Source: Diplosphaera chodatii (taxonomy: Eukaryota; Chlorophyta; Trebouxiophyceae; Prasiolales; Stichococcaceae). Taken from it: a DNA stretch of 64,000 nt. Position 1 is the stretch's first letter, and every line of letters begins with the position of its first letter. The translations under genes and the position numbers were made by a program. Positions 1 through 10,790 of the stretch are shown here, piece by piece. Location: contig JAALGY010000041.1 of the NCBI GenBank assembly GCA_032358165.1, positions 2,480,001 to 2,544,000 on the forward strand, written 5' to 3'. The notes beneath the pieces were generated by a model. That model did not search any database and was not told where the DNA came from. It saw only the letters and a list, made by a program, of their open reading frames with translations.

Positions 1-2234
1 GCACCTGTACGGTCGCAGACGAGGACACTCGGCCCTCTGCCTCCTGCAGGTCCATTTCTGCCTTTGCACACCGCTGCATCGCTGCCGTCTTCTGTTTGGC
101 AGCGCCTGCGCGAACCGCCTCCTGCTGCTTGGCCTCTTCCTGCCCATGTGCACACGACTGCTGTCGAGCGGTGCCCATGGTAGCTCACAAGCATGCACGC
201 TCACATGCAGGGCCTGCTGCAATGACACAGGGTGGGAGCCAAAGCACCTGCAACGCTCTGAGCTCCTTGTCGATGTGCTTGATCTGCTGGCGAACGTCCT
301 GGTGGCTGTTGTGCACATTGTTGGTGCGTGCGCTCTCCTGTAGCCGCTGCTCCTCAAGCTACGGACGGACAGGAACGGCATCACAACACACAAGAGACCA
401 CGCCTCATGACCACCTGCTGCAACAGGCCTGAAACTGCATACAGCAGCAAACAGCATCGCGTGTGCGACAGGTTCTGTGCCTCCTCAACGGCACGCACCG
501 TCTCCAGCTGGTTGCGGGTGTCTGTGAGGTCCGCATCGTAGATGTTGAACTCCAACGCACGGCGCTGCTTGTCAATCTGCTGGTACTCCTTCAGGTCTGC
601 ACAGTCCTTTTCAAGCTCTGCCAGCTTTTCACCCAGCTCCTGAACCTGCACGGTGCAGCAATCCTGTTGCAGGCAATTCTGGAAACATCGCAGATGAGAA
701 CATACACATTGTCATTGGAGTCCGACAGCCGCACTATGCTGCCGAGGGCCACCGCAATACTCAAGTGCAGCCCCGAAACGGGGCACATGTGTACTACACA
801 GATTGCCCACGCCTGAAGAAAATCGACAGACATGCCGAGATGGGCTCTGCTCACCACTTCCTCAATGTGCGCGCGGCGCCCCTCGGTCTCGTGCATGACC
901 TTCAGGCTGTCGCGGCGGCGCTCCTCATACACCTTGGTGCCGCCGATCTCCTTCAGCAGCTCCAGGCGCTCCTCATCCTTGATCAGGCTCATCGCCGTGA
1001 TCTGTATAGTGCAACGGTCATTGGCCTGTTGGACTTCGCCTGCTGTTGCGCTGGTGTGCCACGACGGCGCTGCTGCTGCACAACGAGTGATGCCTGCCAA
1101 CTCACAAACCTCCCTCTCAGGTCTGCATCCACGGCAGTGGGTCAGTACCTTGCCCTGCTGCACAACATAGTAGGGGTTGGCACGCGAAAATCCAGCACTC
1201 TCCAGTAGGTTCATGACCTCTGTCTTCCTGCAGTCGTCACCCAGACAAACCCGTCAGTGCATCATCTGACGACCCGCATGGCCATCACGCAATGACACGA
1301 GACATCATAGCGCCACAGCTGCTCACGTGACATGCTTCTTGTCCAGCGTGTACTCATCCTTCTTCAGGCCAATTGTGCGCCGCAACCGAACCTCATCGCG
1401 GTCCACCTGTGAACAGACACGACCTGACTTTCGGCCATGCACCCGTCCATTTTCATGCAATGGCTTGTACATGCTTACAGGTCAGCACACTTCCATGCGC
1501 TGCACAGCAAACTTGCTCACCGGCAGCCTGCTGTCCGAGTTGTCAAACACCACCTCCACATACGCTGACATGACAGCATGCCCCACGCCCTCCTGTTTCA
1601 TAGCGCAGGGAGGTATGTGACAGGCAGCAGAGTATGTGTTATTCAGAACGTGCTTTGTGTGGATCATGAGAGTGCTGGCAACCGGCCAGTGCTTGTAAAC
1701 TTCCAGCTATCAAGTGCAGCAAGTTGAGCAGGTGGACGCACATGCAGTAGCTTCTGCCGCTCCTGGGCCGGGACTTGTGTGAAGATATCGTTCAGCACGA
1801 AGCGGATAGCTGCGGTTGCACGGCGTTGCACCTTGTAATGATGATCATTGAATGCCTTCAAGAACACCAAGAACCACCAACATGCAGCATTGTCAAGTGC
1901 CGCACCATGAAAGAAGTTGGATTTGCCAGAGCCATTTGCACCAACTGCGAACGATCAAAGAACTCTGAGTACTCAGCGTGGACCAGACGAGCATCTTCAG
2001 ATGTGACAGAGACTGGTGCGGCACTCACCTACGACATTGATGTTGCGGCTGAAGGGCTCGACAATGGTTTGATCCTTGTAGCTTTTGAAGCCCTCAATGA
2101 TCACCTACACAGTACACCAGGAGCAACATGTACATGCGACGCGAAGTAGACACGTTCTTCGAGTGATGCTGTTGCTTGGTATCCTGCATGGAGATGCGCA
2201 TGTGCGCCATGATGCGCACCTGCTTGATGTGCAT
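1..2234 (-). CDS. SMC3: SMC3 cohesin subunit, 5' part (continues beyond window start)
   Basis: SMC3 is the ATPase arm of the cohesin ring that holds sister chromatids together in the nucleus. The first exon (2234-2220) encodes MHIKQ and splices to an exon starting at 2104, giving MHIKQVIIEGFKSYKDQT, the canonical SMC3 start. The next exon, near 1,905-1,945, carries the Walker A loop GANGSGKSNFFH, followed by AIRFVLNDIF and a block ending SAYVEVVFDNSDSRLP (about 1,490-1,600). Family-typical blocks NLLESAGFSRANPYYVVQQGK (1,150-1,210) and the KEIGGTKVYEERRR segment (850-990) follow, then charged coiled coil from about 640 down to 1. At least eight exons are visible; the hinge, second coil and Walker B half lie outside the window. 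The ATG choice is secured by the conserved N-terminus. Identification is very firm; internal exon ends are by eye. Confidence 0.95.
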
Positions 2235-2699
2235 GCTGCCTGACTCTCAGGTCAGCTGCAGCTACGGCATGGTCAAACCGCCAGGTGCTGCAGAGAGCGT
2301 GAGACACGATGGTGCAAGACTGGCTTGTTTGCTCGCAGGCTATGCACCCGCAGACCAATCTCCTTGTTTAAACCATGCAAATTTCTGCTGATGGCGGAAT
2401 GCCGTGTTGCACGTTATACCAACCTATATGAATCAGTCTGCAATGGCTAGAAGATGACGTGCGGCAAACGCAGCGATGCATGAGCAGGCACGGGCAGGCT
2501 GATGGCAAGCGTGCTGCATGTGCTATGCAAGGGACATAGGGGTGTGTTTCACTTCAGGGCGGGCAGGTGAGGCTCACTGTTCGGCTACTTCGGCTGCGCC
2601 GTGCTGACTTGTAGTTTGTAGCCAAGATCACGCTCGAGTGGGTTGAGTACGCATCCTGTTGCATGCGTGCTCAATGATTCCACACGATGCTGAACTGTC

Positions 2700-4137
2700 T
2701 CACACGTGGTCGAGGTACTGCTTGGCGTGTGTATACACAGCCAAAGCTGTGGCATGCCATCGTTGTGCCAGTTGCTCTGCCCTCGAAGCCACCCTGCTGT
2801 CAGTGTGGTGTCGCAGACGCCCAATCACTGGGCTGAGGTTTGAGTCCTCAAGCAGCTGCAGCGATGCCTGCGTGCAATGAGGACAACAAAACCGTCAAAA
2901 CCACCACTGCAGTACCCTGCCTGGACCCACGGCATACTCTGCATCCATTGCATTGACGTAAAGGCAATCTTACATCACCATGGCTCAGCAGCCGGCCCAA
3001 TGCACCGAGCAAATCCACTGCCGTCGGGTCCCCTTCATGCCATACCATGAATGATGCTGTTGGTCATGAGCAAGTGCAGTGAAGGTTTGCTGTAGACACA
3101 CCGCTGGTGTGTTGGTGCCTGCGGAATGCACTGCTGTTCTGTCGGCTGCCAACTCACACCTGTCAGTGTGCTTGCACAATCCGAAAACGATTTGGCTGCC
3201 GCTTCCTCTGGGGGTTCCACTGCCCACTTCAGCAGGCTGGGATCTGCCTGTCGGAATGCCGTCTGTATAAGACGAAGGACCACAAATGACTTAGGATGCA
3301 TGATCTCGTTGTGCTCCTGGTGCAGTGCTATGAGCTCGGCATGCAATTAGCAAAGCATGGGCGAGCAAATTCACCATGAGGTCAGCGCTCATCGGCAGGC
3401 GAGTGGGTGCACCCTGCTGCCAGTCCCTGGCTGCAGACATGTATGTCGTCCCGCTCGTTCCATGACAGTCGGACGCTGCAATATCTGCCAGCGACCGCCG
3501 TCGCCGTTTGCAGGCCTGAGACGTTGCACATCAGACATATGCTGTTACTGACAGTACCCAACAACAGAAACGCTCCAGGTTGCTGTTCAAAATCACGCAG
3601 GATGACCTGCATTGCGTACCTGAACATCGGGGGTGCGCGCAGACAGGAAGCGCAGGTCGGCCTGCGGCAGGCTACTATCTTGTAGGTCGATTGCCACCTG
3701 GCGGGCGCCCAGGCATTCCAGCCAGTTGAGGACGTCTGTCCTGTGGTTTCACCCCACCGTGTCATCTTGCTTCCATTCATCACAAGGGTACAACGCGACA
3801 ATCTCAGCGCTTTAATCTGTAGTTCACGTTATACTAGCTGCATCGCGTGCACCTGTTTGTGCACTTCAGTGGCTGCGGCTCGAACTCGAGCGCGTCAACC
3901 AGACCCGGTGCTGATACATAGGTGAAGTGGCCGGAGCCGCGAGGGTCAGTGCCAACCACAGCAAGATGACTGCGCCGGTTCGTGTCCTGGAGTGTTACAT
4001 GAACTGATTTAACCCACGACGCTGTGATGGACTTGCATGTTGACGTGTCAGCCATGATGCCGCACCTGTGCCCAGAACAACACCCGCACGGGTTTCTCGC
4101 CCTGCAGCCGCTGCACTCGATGGCTAACGAACCGCAT
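2700..4137 (-). CDS. TFIIS N-terminal (LW) domain protein
   Basis: Multi-exon gene whose last two exons encode GDPTAVDLLGALGRLLSHGD and then ASLQLLEDSNLSPVIGRLRH followed by a helix with EQLAQRWHATAL; this is the helical TFIIS N-terminal domain found in elongation factors and their partners. The stop is at 2,700-2,702. The proposed first exon starts at ATG 4137 (MRFVSHRVQRLQGEKPVRV...FWAQ) and splices in phase to DTNRRSHLAVVGTDPRGSGHFTY, then to exons with TDVLNWLECLGARQVAIDLQ (about 3,640-3,740), VILRDFEQQPGAFLLLG (about 3,555-3,610) and HQEHNEIMHPKSFVVLRLIQ (about 3,180-3,340). The LW domain at the extreme C-terminus suggests a transcription-linked nuclear protein. The N-terminal half looks coding and conserved in style, but I do not recognise its family. 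No zinc ribbon or TFIIS central domain is seen, so it is not TFIIS itself. Internal joins are approximate. Confidence 0.72.
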
Positions 4138-4799
4138 TATTGTTAGTACACAGTGCACGCATCACATGCAGGTCAGCTGCATACATGCTCGTGGATCTGC
4201 AAGCTAGCACCGCTGATCTGCATGCTTATGATCATGTGGCAGAGCACGCCAGGTTAAATTGCAAAAGGAATGACAATATTGCCATCAATTCTGCGCCCAG
4301 CTCAGCGCGCTTAGAAGGCCTGTGGTACAATTCACTGTTTGCTGCTTTCTGCATGCATAGGCGATATGTTAACATCCGCCACAACCAGGGCTCAGGTGCA
4401 GATGTGAGGGTCAATTGCGACTGCAAGTGGATACTTGAGCACTTGATGGTCGCAATGGTCGCTTGTATCTACAAGCGAGCCGATCTCCTGCATTCGATGC
4501 GCTCGAGACAAGCCAGGGTTTACAGGGGAAAGAAAGGTGGAACCCCGTTATGCAATGCGTTGTTGGAAGCTAGTGCATGCCAGCAACGTGAAAGCATCAC
4601 AGCCCTGACGCGTGTCACCGGTTGTCATTCTGCATATCCTGCTGGGCCTCTGCTGCAGCGCACAGTCGAGGGTGACAATCACTGCTGGATTTCCCACCTG
4701 CACTCGCAGCTCGGTGCCGAGTGCCTGCACCTCTGGCACTGTGCGCCCTTGACAGAGAACCAAAACAGCGAGTGTTAGACGACCAGGAATATACCAGTG
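4138..4799. promoter_or_regulatory. Divergent 5' spacer between TFIIS-N gene and IGPD gene
   Basis: This 662-base gap separates two divergent starts, so it must hold both 5' UTRs and promoters. No clear TATA box or repeat stands out. A 212-codon open frame on the + strand begins with TTG, has an unbiased composition and shows no recognisable domain; I treat it as chance. Confidence 0.4.
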
Positions 4800-5609
4800 A
4801 TGCAACGCTGCGTCGGCATCAACGCCGCCGGCTGTAGCATCAGTGGCCCCGCACGCCCGTGCATTTCACCTGCGGTGCAGCCGCTCGTTCACAGACAGCC
4901 GCTTGCCGGCCAGCGGCGGCAGCGAAAGCAGATCTTTGCGTCGTTGCAAGCAAACGGTGCTGCTCCACCGCAAACAAACGGTGCTGCTCCACCAGCTGCC
5001 ACTGGCACACTGGGCAGGACAGGATCTGTGCAGCGCCGCACCAAGGAGACTCAAGTGGACGTCTCCATTGGTCTGGATGGCACAGGCCAGTGCGTGGCAG
5101 AGACGCCAGTGCCCTTCCTGAACCACATGCTGGACCAACTGGCGTCGCACGGACTGTTCGACGTCACCGTCCGCGCCACGGGAGACACCTGGATCGACGA
5201 CCACCACACATGCGAGGACATCGCCCTTGCGCTGGGCGGAGCACTGTCTCAGGCGCTTGGGGACCGGAAGGGCATCAGCCGCTTTGGCAATTTCACAGCG
5301 CCGCTGGATGAGGCGCTCATCCATGTTGTGCTGGACTTGTCAGGGCGGCCGTTCTTGGGCTTCGATGTCGACATTCCCACCGAGCGGATCGGTACCTTCG
5401 ACACACAGCTGGTGGAGCACTTTTTCTGTTCACTCGCCAACACAGGTGGTGTCACGCTGCACATCCGCAAGCTGGCAGGCCACAACAGCCACCACATAGT
5501 GGAGGCCACCTTCAAGGCCTTTGCACGTGCATTGCGGCAGGCAACAGAGGTTGATCCGCGCCGCCAGGGCATGATCGCTTCGTCAAAGGGTGTGCTGACC
5601 CAGCAGTGA
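4800..5609 (+). CDS. HISN5: Imidazoleglycerol-phosphate dehydratase (histidine biosynthesis), plastid-targeted
   Basis: IGPD converts imidazole glycerol phosphate to imidazole acetol phosphate in histidine synthesis, in algae and plants inside the chloroplast. This is a single uninterrupted frame of 269 codons starting at ATG 4800 (the preceding in-frame GTG is not needed). Residues 1 to about 60 form a leader rich in Arg, Ser and Ala, consistent with a plastid transit peptide, followed by a short imperfect NGAAPPQT repeat. The mature enzyme begins near [19 protein letters not shown]. Both manganese-binding histidine motifs are present, [14 protein letters not shown] and [19 protein letters not shown], as are the [16 protein letters not shown] and DTQLVEHFF segments, so the enzyme looks complete and active. 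It is intronless although its neighbours are intron-rich. Identification is essentially certain; the transit peptide is inferred from composition. Confidence 0.97.
   Translation: MQRCVGINAAGCSISGPARPCISPAVQPLVHRQPLAGQRRQRKQIFASLQANGAAPPQTNGAAPPAATGTLGRTGSVQRRTKETQVDVSIGLDGTGQCVAETPVPFLNHMLDQLASHGLFDVTVRATGDTWIDDHHTCEDIALALGGALSQALGDRKGISRFGNFTAPLDEALIHVVLDLSGRPFLGFDVDIPTERIGTFDTQLVEHFFCSLANTGGVTLHIRKLAGHNSHHIVEATFKAFARALRQATEVDPRRQGMIASSKGVLTQQ
4951..4993 (+). repeat. 24-base tandem duplication in the IGPD leader
   Basis: The unit beginning caaacggtgctgctccaccg at 4951 recurs at 4975, encoding NGAAPPQT then NGAAPPAA. It lies between the putative transit peptide and the mature enzyme and keeps frame, so it should be neutral linker. 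Confidence 0.85.
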
Positions 5610-5891
5610 GAACACACCGTGTTACTACTGGGTGCAGGGATGACACGCTATACTGCACCATGCGGACATTTCGACCGCTTGGCTTCGCTTGGCTTTCATG
5701 GTTTGAATGCTTTGTATGCGCTGGAAGTGAGAAGAGAACGTCGCACATTCCTACACTTTTATAATTTTGTCCATAACACAATACGTGCCATACAGAACCA
5801 GAGGTTTGACCCAGCGCTGGCAGACACAAATCACCAACAAAGGCTCCTGCTTTCGGATGTTGCACACAATGACGGCTATCCTGCGGTGATG

Positions 5892-8800
5892 TCAGCCAGG
5901 TGGCGTGCCAGGAACAGCATCGTCGTCATCCATGTCGTCGTCATATTCAATTGCTCCAGACTGGCCTTGCTGCATGTCCATGTTCCCTGCAGCAGATGAA
6001 CAATGTGGCAGAAGTGCGGCAGACTCATGATATGAGAATGGATGCAGAGACTCAGATGGCAACGCACAAAAGTGCGCCAATGACTGGGTGAGATGCCGGA
6101 GTCATGAGCCAGCTGGTCACCTGCGGCACCTGCACCCCGAGCTATATGCGAGGCAGCGCCATGTCGCGCAGACACCGACTCCGATTCAGCAGCCCGTTGC
6201 TGCGACTGTACGGTGTTCTGCACGGCGGCAAGCAATGATGCAGTGTCGTGACGTCATGCTCGGATCCTCTCTGGCCAGCAGACACTTTTGCGTATGCAAA
6301 GAACACGGATCGTATGCCCAGAGTATACCAGAAGCGTTTGCAGCACCTCATCAGGAGGAGGCAGGCTGGCAAAGTTGTCCAGCCCCTCGTCATCTGCTGC
6401 CCATATGCCTGCGTCATCGGCAGCAGAGGCGGCGTGAGCGCCATCTGCATCAGTATGGTGCTGGTGCGGGGGCTGCTGTTGCAACCGCCGCTGCTGCTGC
6501 TCGCTGCCGCTGTGCCTGGCCGCTGGGTGGCCGGCGGACGGGGTGCGATGGCTGCCGCTGTGTCTCACCCCCTGCACATGGCACAACTTATTAAAACTCA
6601 CGATCGCAAGAAGTATCGTTGCTGAACCTTGCTGAACCTGGGATCATGGACACGCCTGTGTTCAGCGCATCTGCTGAAGACACATTCCACTTGATTCACG
6701 CCGCACCAGATTGCCGGTTTGATGGTGTTCCACCCCTGCAGCCCCGCTGCCCGGGCGGGGCCCTCTGTCCCCGGCCCCCGCTGCCTGCTGCATGGCTGTG
6801 TCCAGGTCTCGGCGCGCCGTGTCTGGCGCAAACCGACTGGGGCCGGCGCCACTGGCTGGCGCGCCCGCTGTCTGGCGGCTGTCCTGGGGTGCTGCTCCCA
6901 CTGCTGCTGCTGCTGGGGTGCGGCCGCCTGGAACAGAACCAATACACACTGCTGCACGGGATGGGACCCCACATGAAGCCGATGCCAAATGGCAACACGC
7001 ATGAACGCCAGCATTCTACATGCAAACAGCTCAGTGTGACGGTCTACTGCAGCGCGCACCTGCCGCCTGCCAAGCAGTTTTGTCGCCGAGTCCTGTGCTG
7101 GGCGTCCTCACACGCCCCGAACCCGGCAGCGCCCTGGGCCCAAGTGTTGCAATGCAGCAGGTCAGCAGCAGACTCGCGAAGCTGTCGCCACGCTGCTCCA
7201 GCACACGGATAATAATTTGCAAGCGACAAGCTGCCTCACCTGCCAGCAGCTCTGGCTGCTGTGTCTAGCCCAGCAGCCTGCGACTCCAGCAGCGTCGCCA
7301 ACACCAGCTCTGCGCTGTACCGCATATCCTGTACGATGCCACATGTGACTCGACAACAGTTCGTGTCCAGTGCCTGCTGCCTGTGCGTTCACGTGTGCTC
7401 ATGTGCAGCAGCCAGCTGTGCAGTGAAGCGTACACAAGCTGGCAGTATGTGGAATGCTAGCCTCGGCAAGCTCACCGGCGCATCGCCCTGGAGGTGGGGC
7501 CCCACCAGCAGCGGGTCGCCAGCGCGATCGAAGCGCAGCGTGACATTGGCGCGCATCGCCTCGCACAGCTGCAGCATTGCCCGAAAGTCCTGCGGGAGGG
7601 CATGCAGGAGACACATATTGTGTGGAGCAGAACCAGTGTGCCGCCGTGCTGCGCCACGAACTCGCACTGTGGGCGGTGCCCACCCTTCAGCACGACAACA
7701 GAAACAGACCTTCAGGTTGAAGGTGACATCGCGCAGCATGTTGTCCCGGTTGTCGTAGTCCACGAACACCTCACCGGCACAGATGTCCAGGTTGGTGTAC
7801 AGCGCCTTCTCCGAGTATGCTGCACAGCATGACCACCCCAACGTTTCACCGGGGCCTCACCCAATGCGAGGATCGGGGCTGTCTGTTTGGCAGCTCATCG
7901 AGGTCAAGAAAAGTCCATAGCTGGTGAAGTTGCTTGGCACATGCTTCGTGATGACGGCCGTGAAGCCGGAGAAGGAAAATTTGGCACACCCTTTGAGGGG
8001 TCCACGTAGCTCTTGATCTTCACATTGTTTGTGGACGAGCCGCCCGGCCCAACATCCGGCAAGGCAATGACGGTGATCTCGCTCAAGCTGCTCTGGAAGC
8101 TGCTCAGCAGCCTGCAGCCACACTGAACATCACTAGGCAGAAGGCAGCAGAAGCGGGCTCATTCACAGTGAGCTTCCTGGTGTATGAGTCGATTGCAAGC
8201 TCTTGCGAGGGCCACCCCAGAGACACTGCAGGTTGGCATCTGGGCCAACTGCGAGGTGTGATGCATCCCCGAAGGGGCATCGGGAGCAGGTCATGGGTCT
8301 TGCGCCAGCCTGACCTGTTGAAGTTGTCAGCCTGGCCGATGACTGCAATGGACAGGCTGTCCTTGTCCAGTGTGGCCTGCAGTATCTCCTCCTCGGTGAC
8401 TGGCACTTTGTACACCTTCCGCAAACCTATGACGTCAACATGCAAACCACATTGAGGCCGCTGATCGTGTGGGATGTAGCATGCTTCTGTTTACAGCGAG
8501 CCTGCACGAACGCATGTGAACGACCGTTTGCAAAAGTGCAGACGTGCACACGCTGTGACATACCATTCTCACAGATGACGGTGGCCACGAGGTGTGTTGC
8601 ATTTTCCTCCAGGTCAAAGATGGTGCGCTGTGCCCGCTGCGAGCGGAATATGGCCGCCATTTGCTGCAGGTAAACACAAGGCAAGTCTGGGACCGTACGC
8701 TCTTTGAGTTGATTTTGTGATGAGACGCGGTTGTGTAGAACAGCTGATCCCGACACGTTGGCGCTTGCAGCAAATGACGGTGCACCCTCAGCACCTTCAG

Positions 8801-9276
8801 GGGCAGGCTGCCCTGTACAATGGTTGCGCCACCCATGTCGTACGCATCGAAGAAGTCCTCCTGATACGTCACAGAAACGAAGGCGGAGCGCGAGGTGTTG
8901 ATGCTCCGGAGCACCAGCTGCGCATGTGCACTTGAGTGTTGTAAGGCGTTGCGCTCGGCAGCATCAGCTGACTTTCTATCAAGACAGCAAGCTCACAACA
9001 ACAACAATCTTGGCTCCTGTTGGACAGTGCAGTAGTCAGTTTCATCATTATGGGCAGCATGTACCCACCCGCTGTGGAAGTGCTTCTATCAGCAGGTCAG
9101 CGCCTGCGGGGCATGCACACTTTCACGCCCTGCCTCTGTGGCCTTGGTCATACCAACATTATTCAACGGCATCACATTTGTCATTCCCATGGCATATTTG
9201 ACGCACCGATCTTGCCCAGGCACTGCAGCCCAGAACGAAAGTGGCGGAACTGCTGCCCCACCAGCGCAAACCTCAT
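5892..9276 (-). CDS. RAD9: RAD9, checkpoint clamp subunit (9-1-1 complex)
   Basis: RAD9 forms with HUS1 and RAD1 the PCNA-like clamp loaded at damaged DNA to activate checkpoint kinases. Exon 1 (9276-9207) encodes MRFALVGQQFRHFRSGLQCL and splices in phase 1. Later exons give LRSINTSRSAFVSVTYQEDF (about 8,790-8,910), the block FRSQRAQRTIFDLEENATHL with CENGMSQR (about 8,565-8,665), KVYKVPVTEEEILQATLDKD (about 8,340-8,425), then SEITVIALPDVGPGGSSTNN (about 7,990-8,090), YSEKALYTNLDICAGEVFVD with NMLRDVTFNLK (about 7,715-7,820) and DFRAMLQLCEAMRANVTLRF (about 7,490-7,600). These match the two PCNA-like lobes of RAD9 in order. Downstream, 7,060-5,900, is a low-complexity Gln/Pro/Ala tail with an acidic patch (ADDEGLDNFASLPPPDEVL) and ending EYDDDMDDDDAVPGTPPG before a TGA at 5,892-5,894, fitting the phosphorylated, checkpoint-signalling RAD9 tail. 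Exon joins within the tail are uncertain. Confidence 0.9.
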
Positions 9277-9861
9277 GGTACGCCACACCAGCTTTGATCA
9301 GCGTTTGATGATCAACGGATTGCATGCCACACCACTGCGCCTGTGCCACAATGTCGGCTTGTCTACGCAAAGTGCCTGCTGGTTGGCCACAGCCATGTCA
9401 GTATGCACCGCGGTTGCATGCTTCAATCATGCTAGCTGACATTCAGATCCGCAAACACCCTGCAAGTTCGCACCCGCCCCTTGTGTAACGGCTTCTCCGG
9501 TCTTGCATTCAGGTTGATGTCCAGCTCGGAGCTTGGCCAGACACCATCCGAGGGTGTGTGCTGCGCGTGCTGTCACTCTAGTATGTGTAGCTCAGTAGTG
9601 TATGTCACAGGTGTAGCTTCAACGTGACTGGGCACAAAACCCTGCAAGCATCACACCACCCAACATCTTATATTCTTTTGGCCAAGGCGCGGCAGCATTC
9701 TAGGGGTGAACACAGCAGTCTTTCATGCGCAATTGCAGCGGCACCTGTACAAGCAAATTAAAGTACCGCAGCTGCACCTCTGAGCTGGTTGGCCAGCTTC
9801 CTGCAAAGCTGGTGTGAGGCCTCTGAGTGTCGCAACAAAAACGTGAAAGTCAACGTCCGTC
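9277..9861. promoter_or_regulatory. Divergent spacer between RAD9 and CYSTM gene
   Basis: 585 bases shared by two divergent starts. No coding signal, repeat or recognised element was found apart from an AT-richer stretch near 9,665-9,680 (cttatattcttttgg), about 180 bases before the CYSTM start, which could contribute to promoter function. Confidence 0.35.
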
Positions 9862-10188
9862 ATGGCTGCGCCACCACCAGGCTACCCGGGTAGCGAGGAT
9901 AAAGGCTACCTCGGACAAGGGTACCCGCAGCAGCAAGGCTACCCTCAGCAGCAGTATCAAGGCGGCTACCCTCAGCAGCAGGGCGGCTACCCGCAGCAGC
10001 AGGGCGGCTACCCTCAGCAGCAGTACGGAGCACCTCCACCCGGCTACGGCCAGCAGCAGTACGGCGCCCAGGGGCAGCCGGTGTATGTGCAGCAGGCGGC
10101 TGCGCCGCCAGGCGGTGGCGGCTCCAACTGCCTGCTCGCGTGCCTCGCTGCACTGTGCTGCTGCTGCGCATTGGACGCCATCTTCTGA
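9862..10188 (+). CDS. CYSTM (cysteine-rich transmembrane) domain protein with GYPQQQ repeats
   Basis: Single-exon 108-residue protein from ATG 9862. Residues about 5-75 are a disordered Gly/Tyr/Pro/Gln region with repeated GYPQQQ and [11 protein letters not shown] units; residues about 90-108 are the compact hydrophobic tail [20 protein letters not shown] with a run of cysteines. That order, a PQ-rich head and a C-terminal Cys-rich membrane segment, is the signature of CYSTM proteins, which are tail-anchored and often stress-responsive in plants, fungi and algae. It is intronless. The family call is firm; function (stress tolerance, metal or redox protection at the plasma membrane) is known only for some family members and is inference here. 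Confidence 0.9.
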   Translation: MAAPPPGYPGSEDKGYLGQGYPQQQGYPQQQYQGGYPQQQGGYPQQQGGYPQQQYGAPPPGYGQQQYGAQGQPVYVQQAAAPPGGGGSNCLLACLAALCCCCALDAIF

Positions 10189-10790
10189 GCCTGGCCGCAC
10201 GTTGACTGTCAAACCATCGCCGTGGTGGAGGGGAGGTCCGCCAACATCCGGATTTATCTTTCTTTGAGGCTACGTCAATAGGACTGAGCATGTGTAGAAG
10301 CTGTATGAGGTCGATCTTGGCAGTGTCGTTCACAGCGTACTGAGCACAATCCTTATGTACAATCGGCGAGTAAGGCATGTACCGTACCACACAAGCCACT
10401 GTTCTTGCAACACATGCCTCTTGACCTACGCGGTACATGGTGTCAGGCGACAACTGGCTTCTACAATATCATCACAGCACTGCAACCATGAAGCTTCACA
10501 AGGTTCCAGGCATGTCATGCAGATCTCCTACAACTGGCTGCAGTAGCTGTTCATTGTGACACCAGATACAAGTTCTGTGCACCAGGGTGGCTCTCCGCCC
10601 GTCTGGCTGCAACAGTACATGAATAGACAGAAGAGACCAGAAGCTCTGATGTCAAGGCAATGCTATCTGCCATCCGATCCTCGACTGTGGTGGTATGTGT
10701 CATGTCTGCACCTGATGCACTCGGCCGAGGAGGGTCACAATGCCACTGCTGCACTACTGGCGCCGCTCCCGCCGGGGCTGCTGCTGCATG
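10189..10790. other. Convergent 3' spacer (CYSTM / DGAT2)
   Basis: 602 bases between two converging stop codons; presumably both 3' UTRs. I see no gene, repeat or structured RNA in it. Confidence 0.4.

Noticed and set aside
4140..4778. 212-codon + strand open frame
   Set aside because: No ATG at its start (TTG), unbiased composition, no domain, and it fills the divergent promoter spacer.
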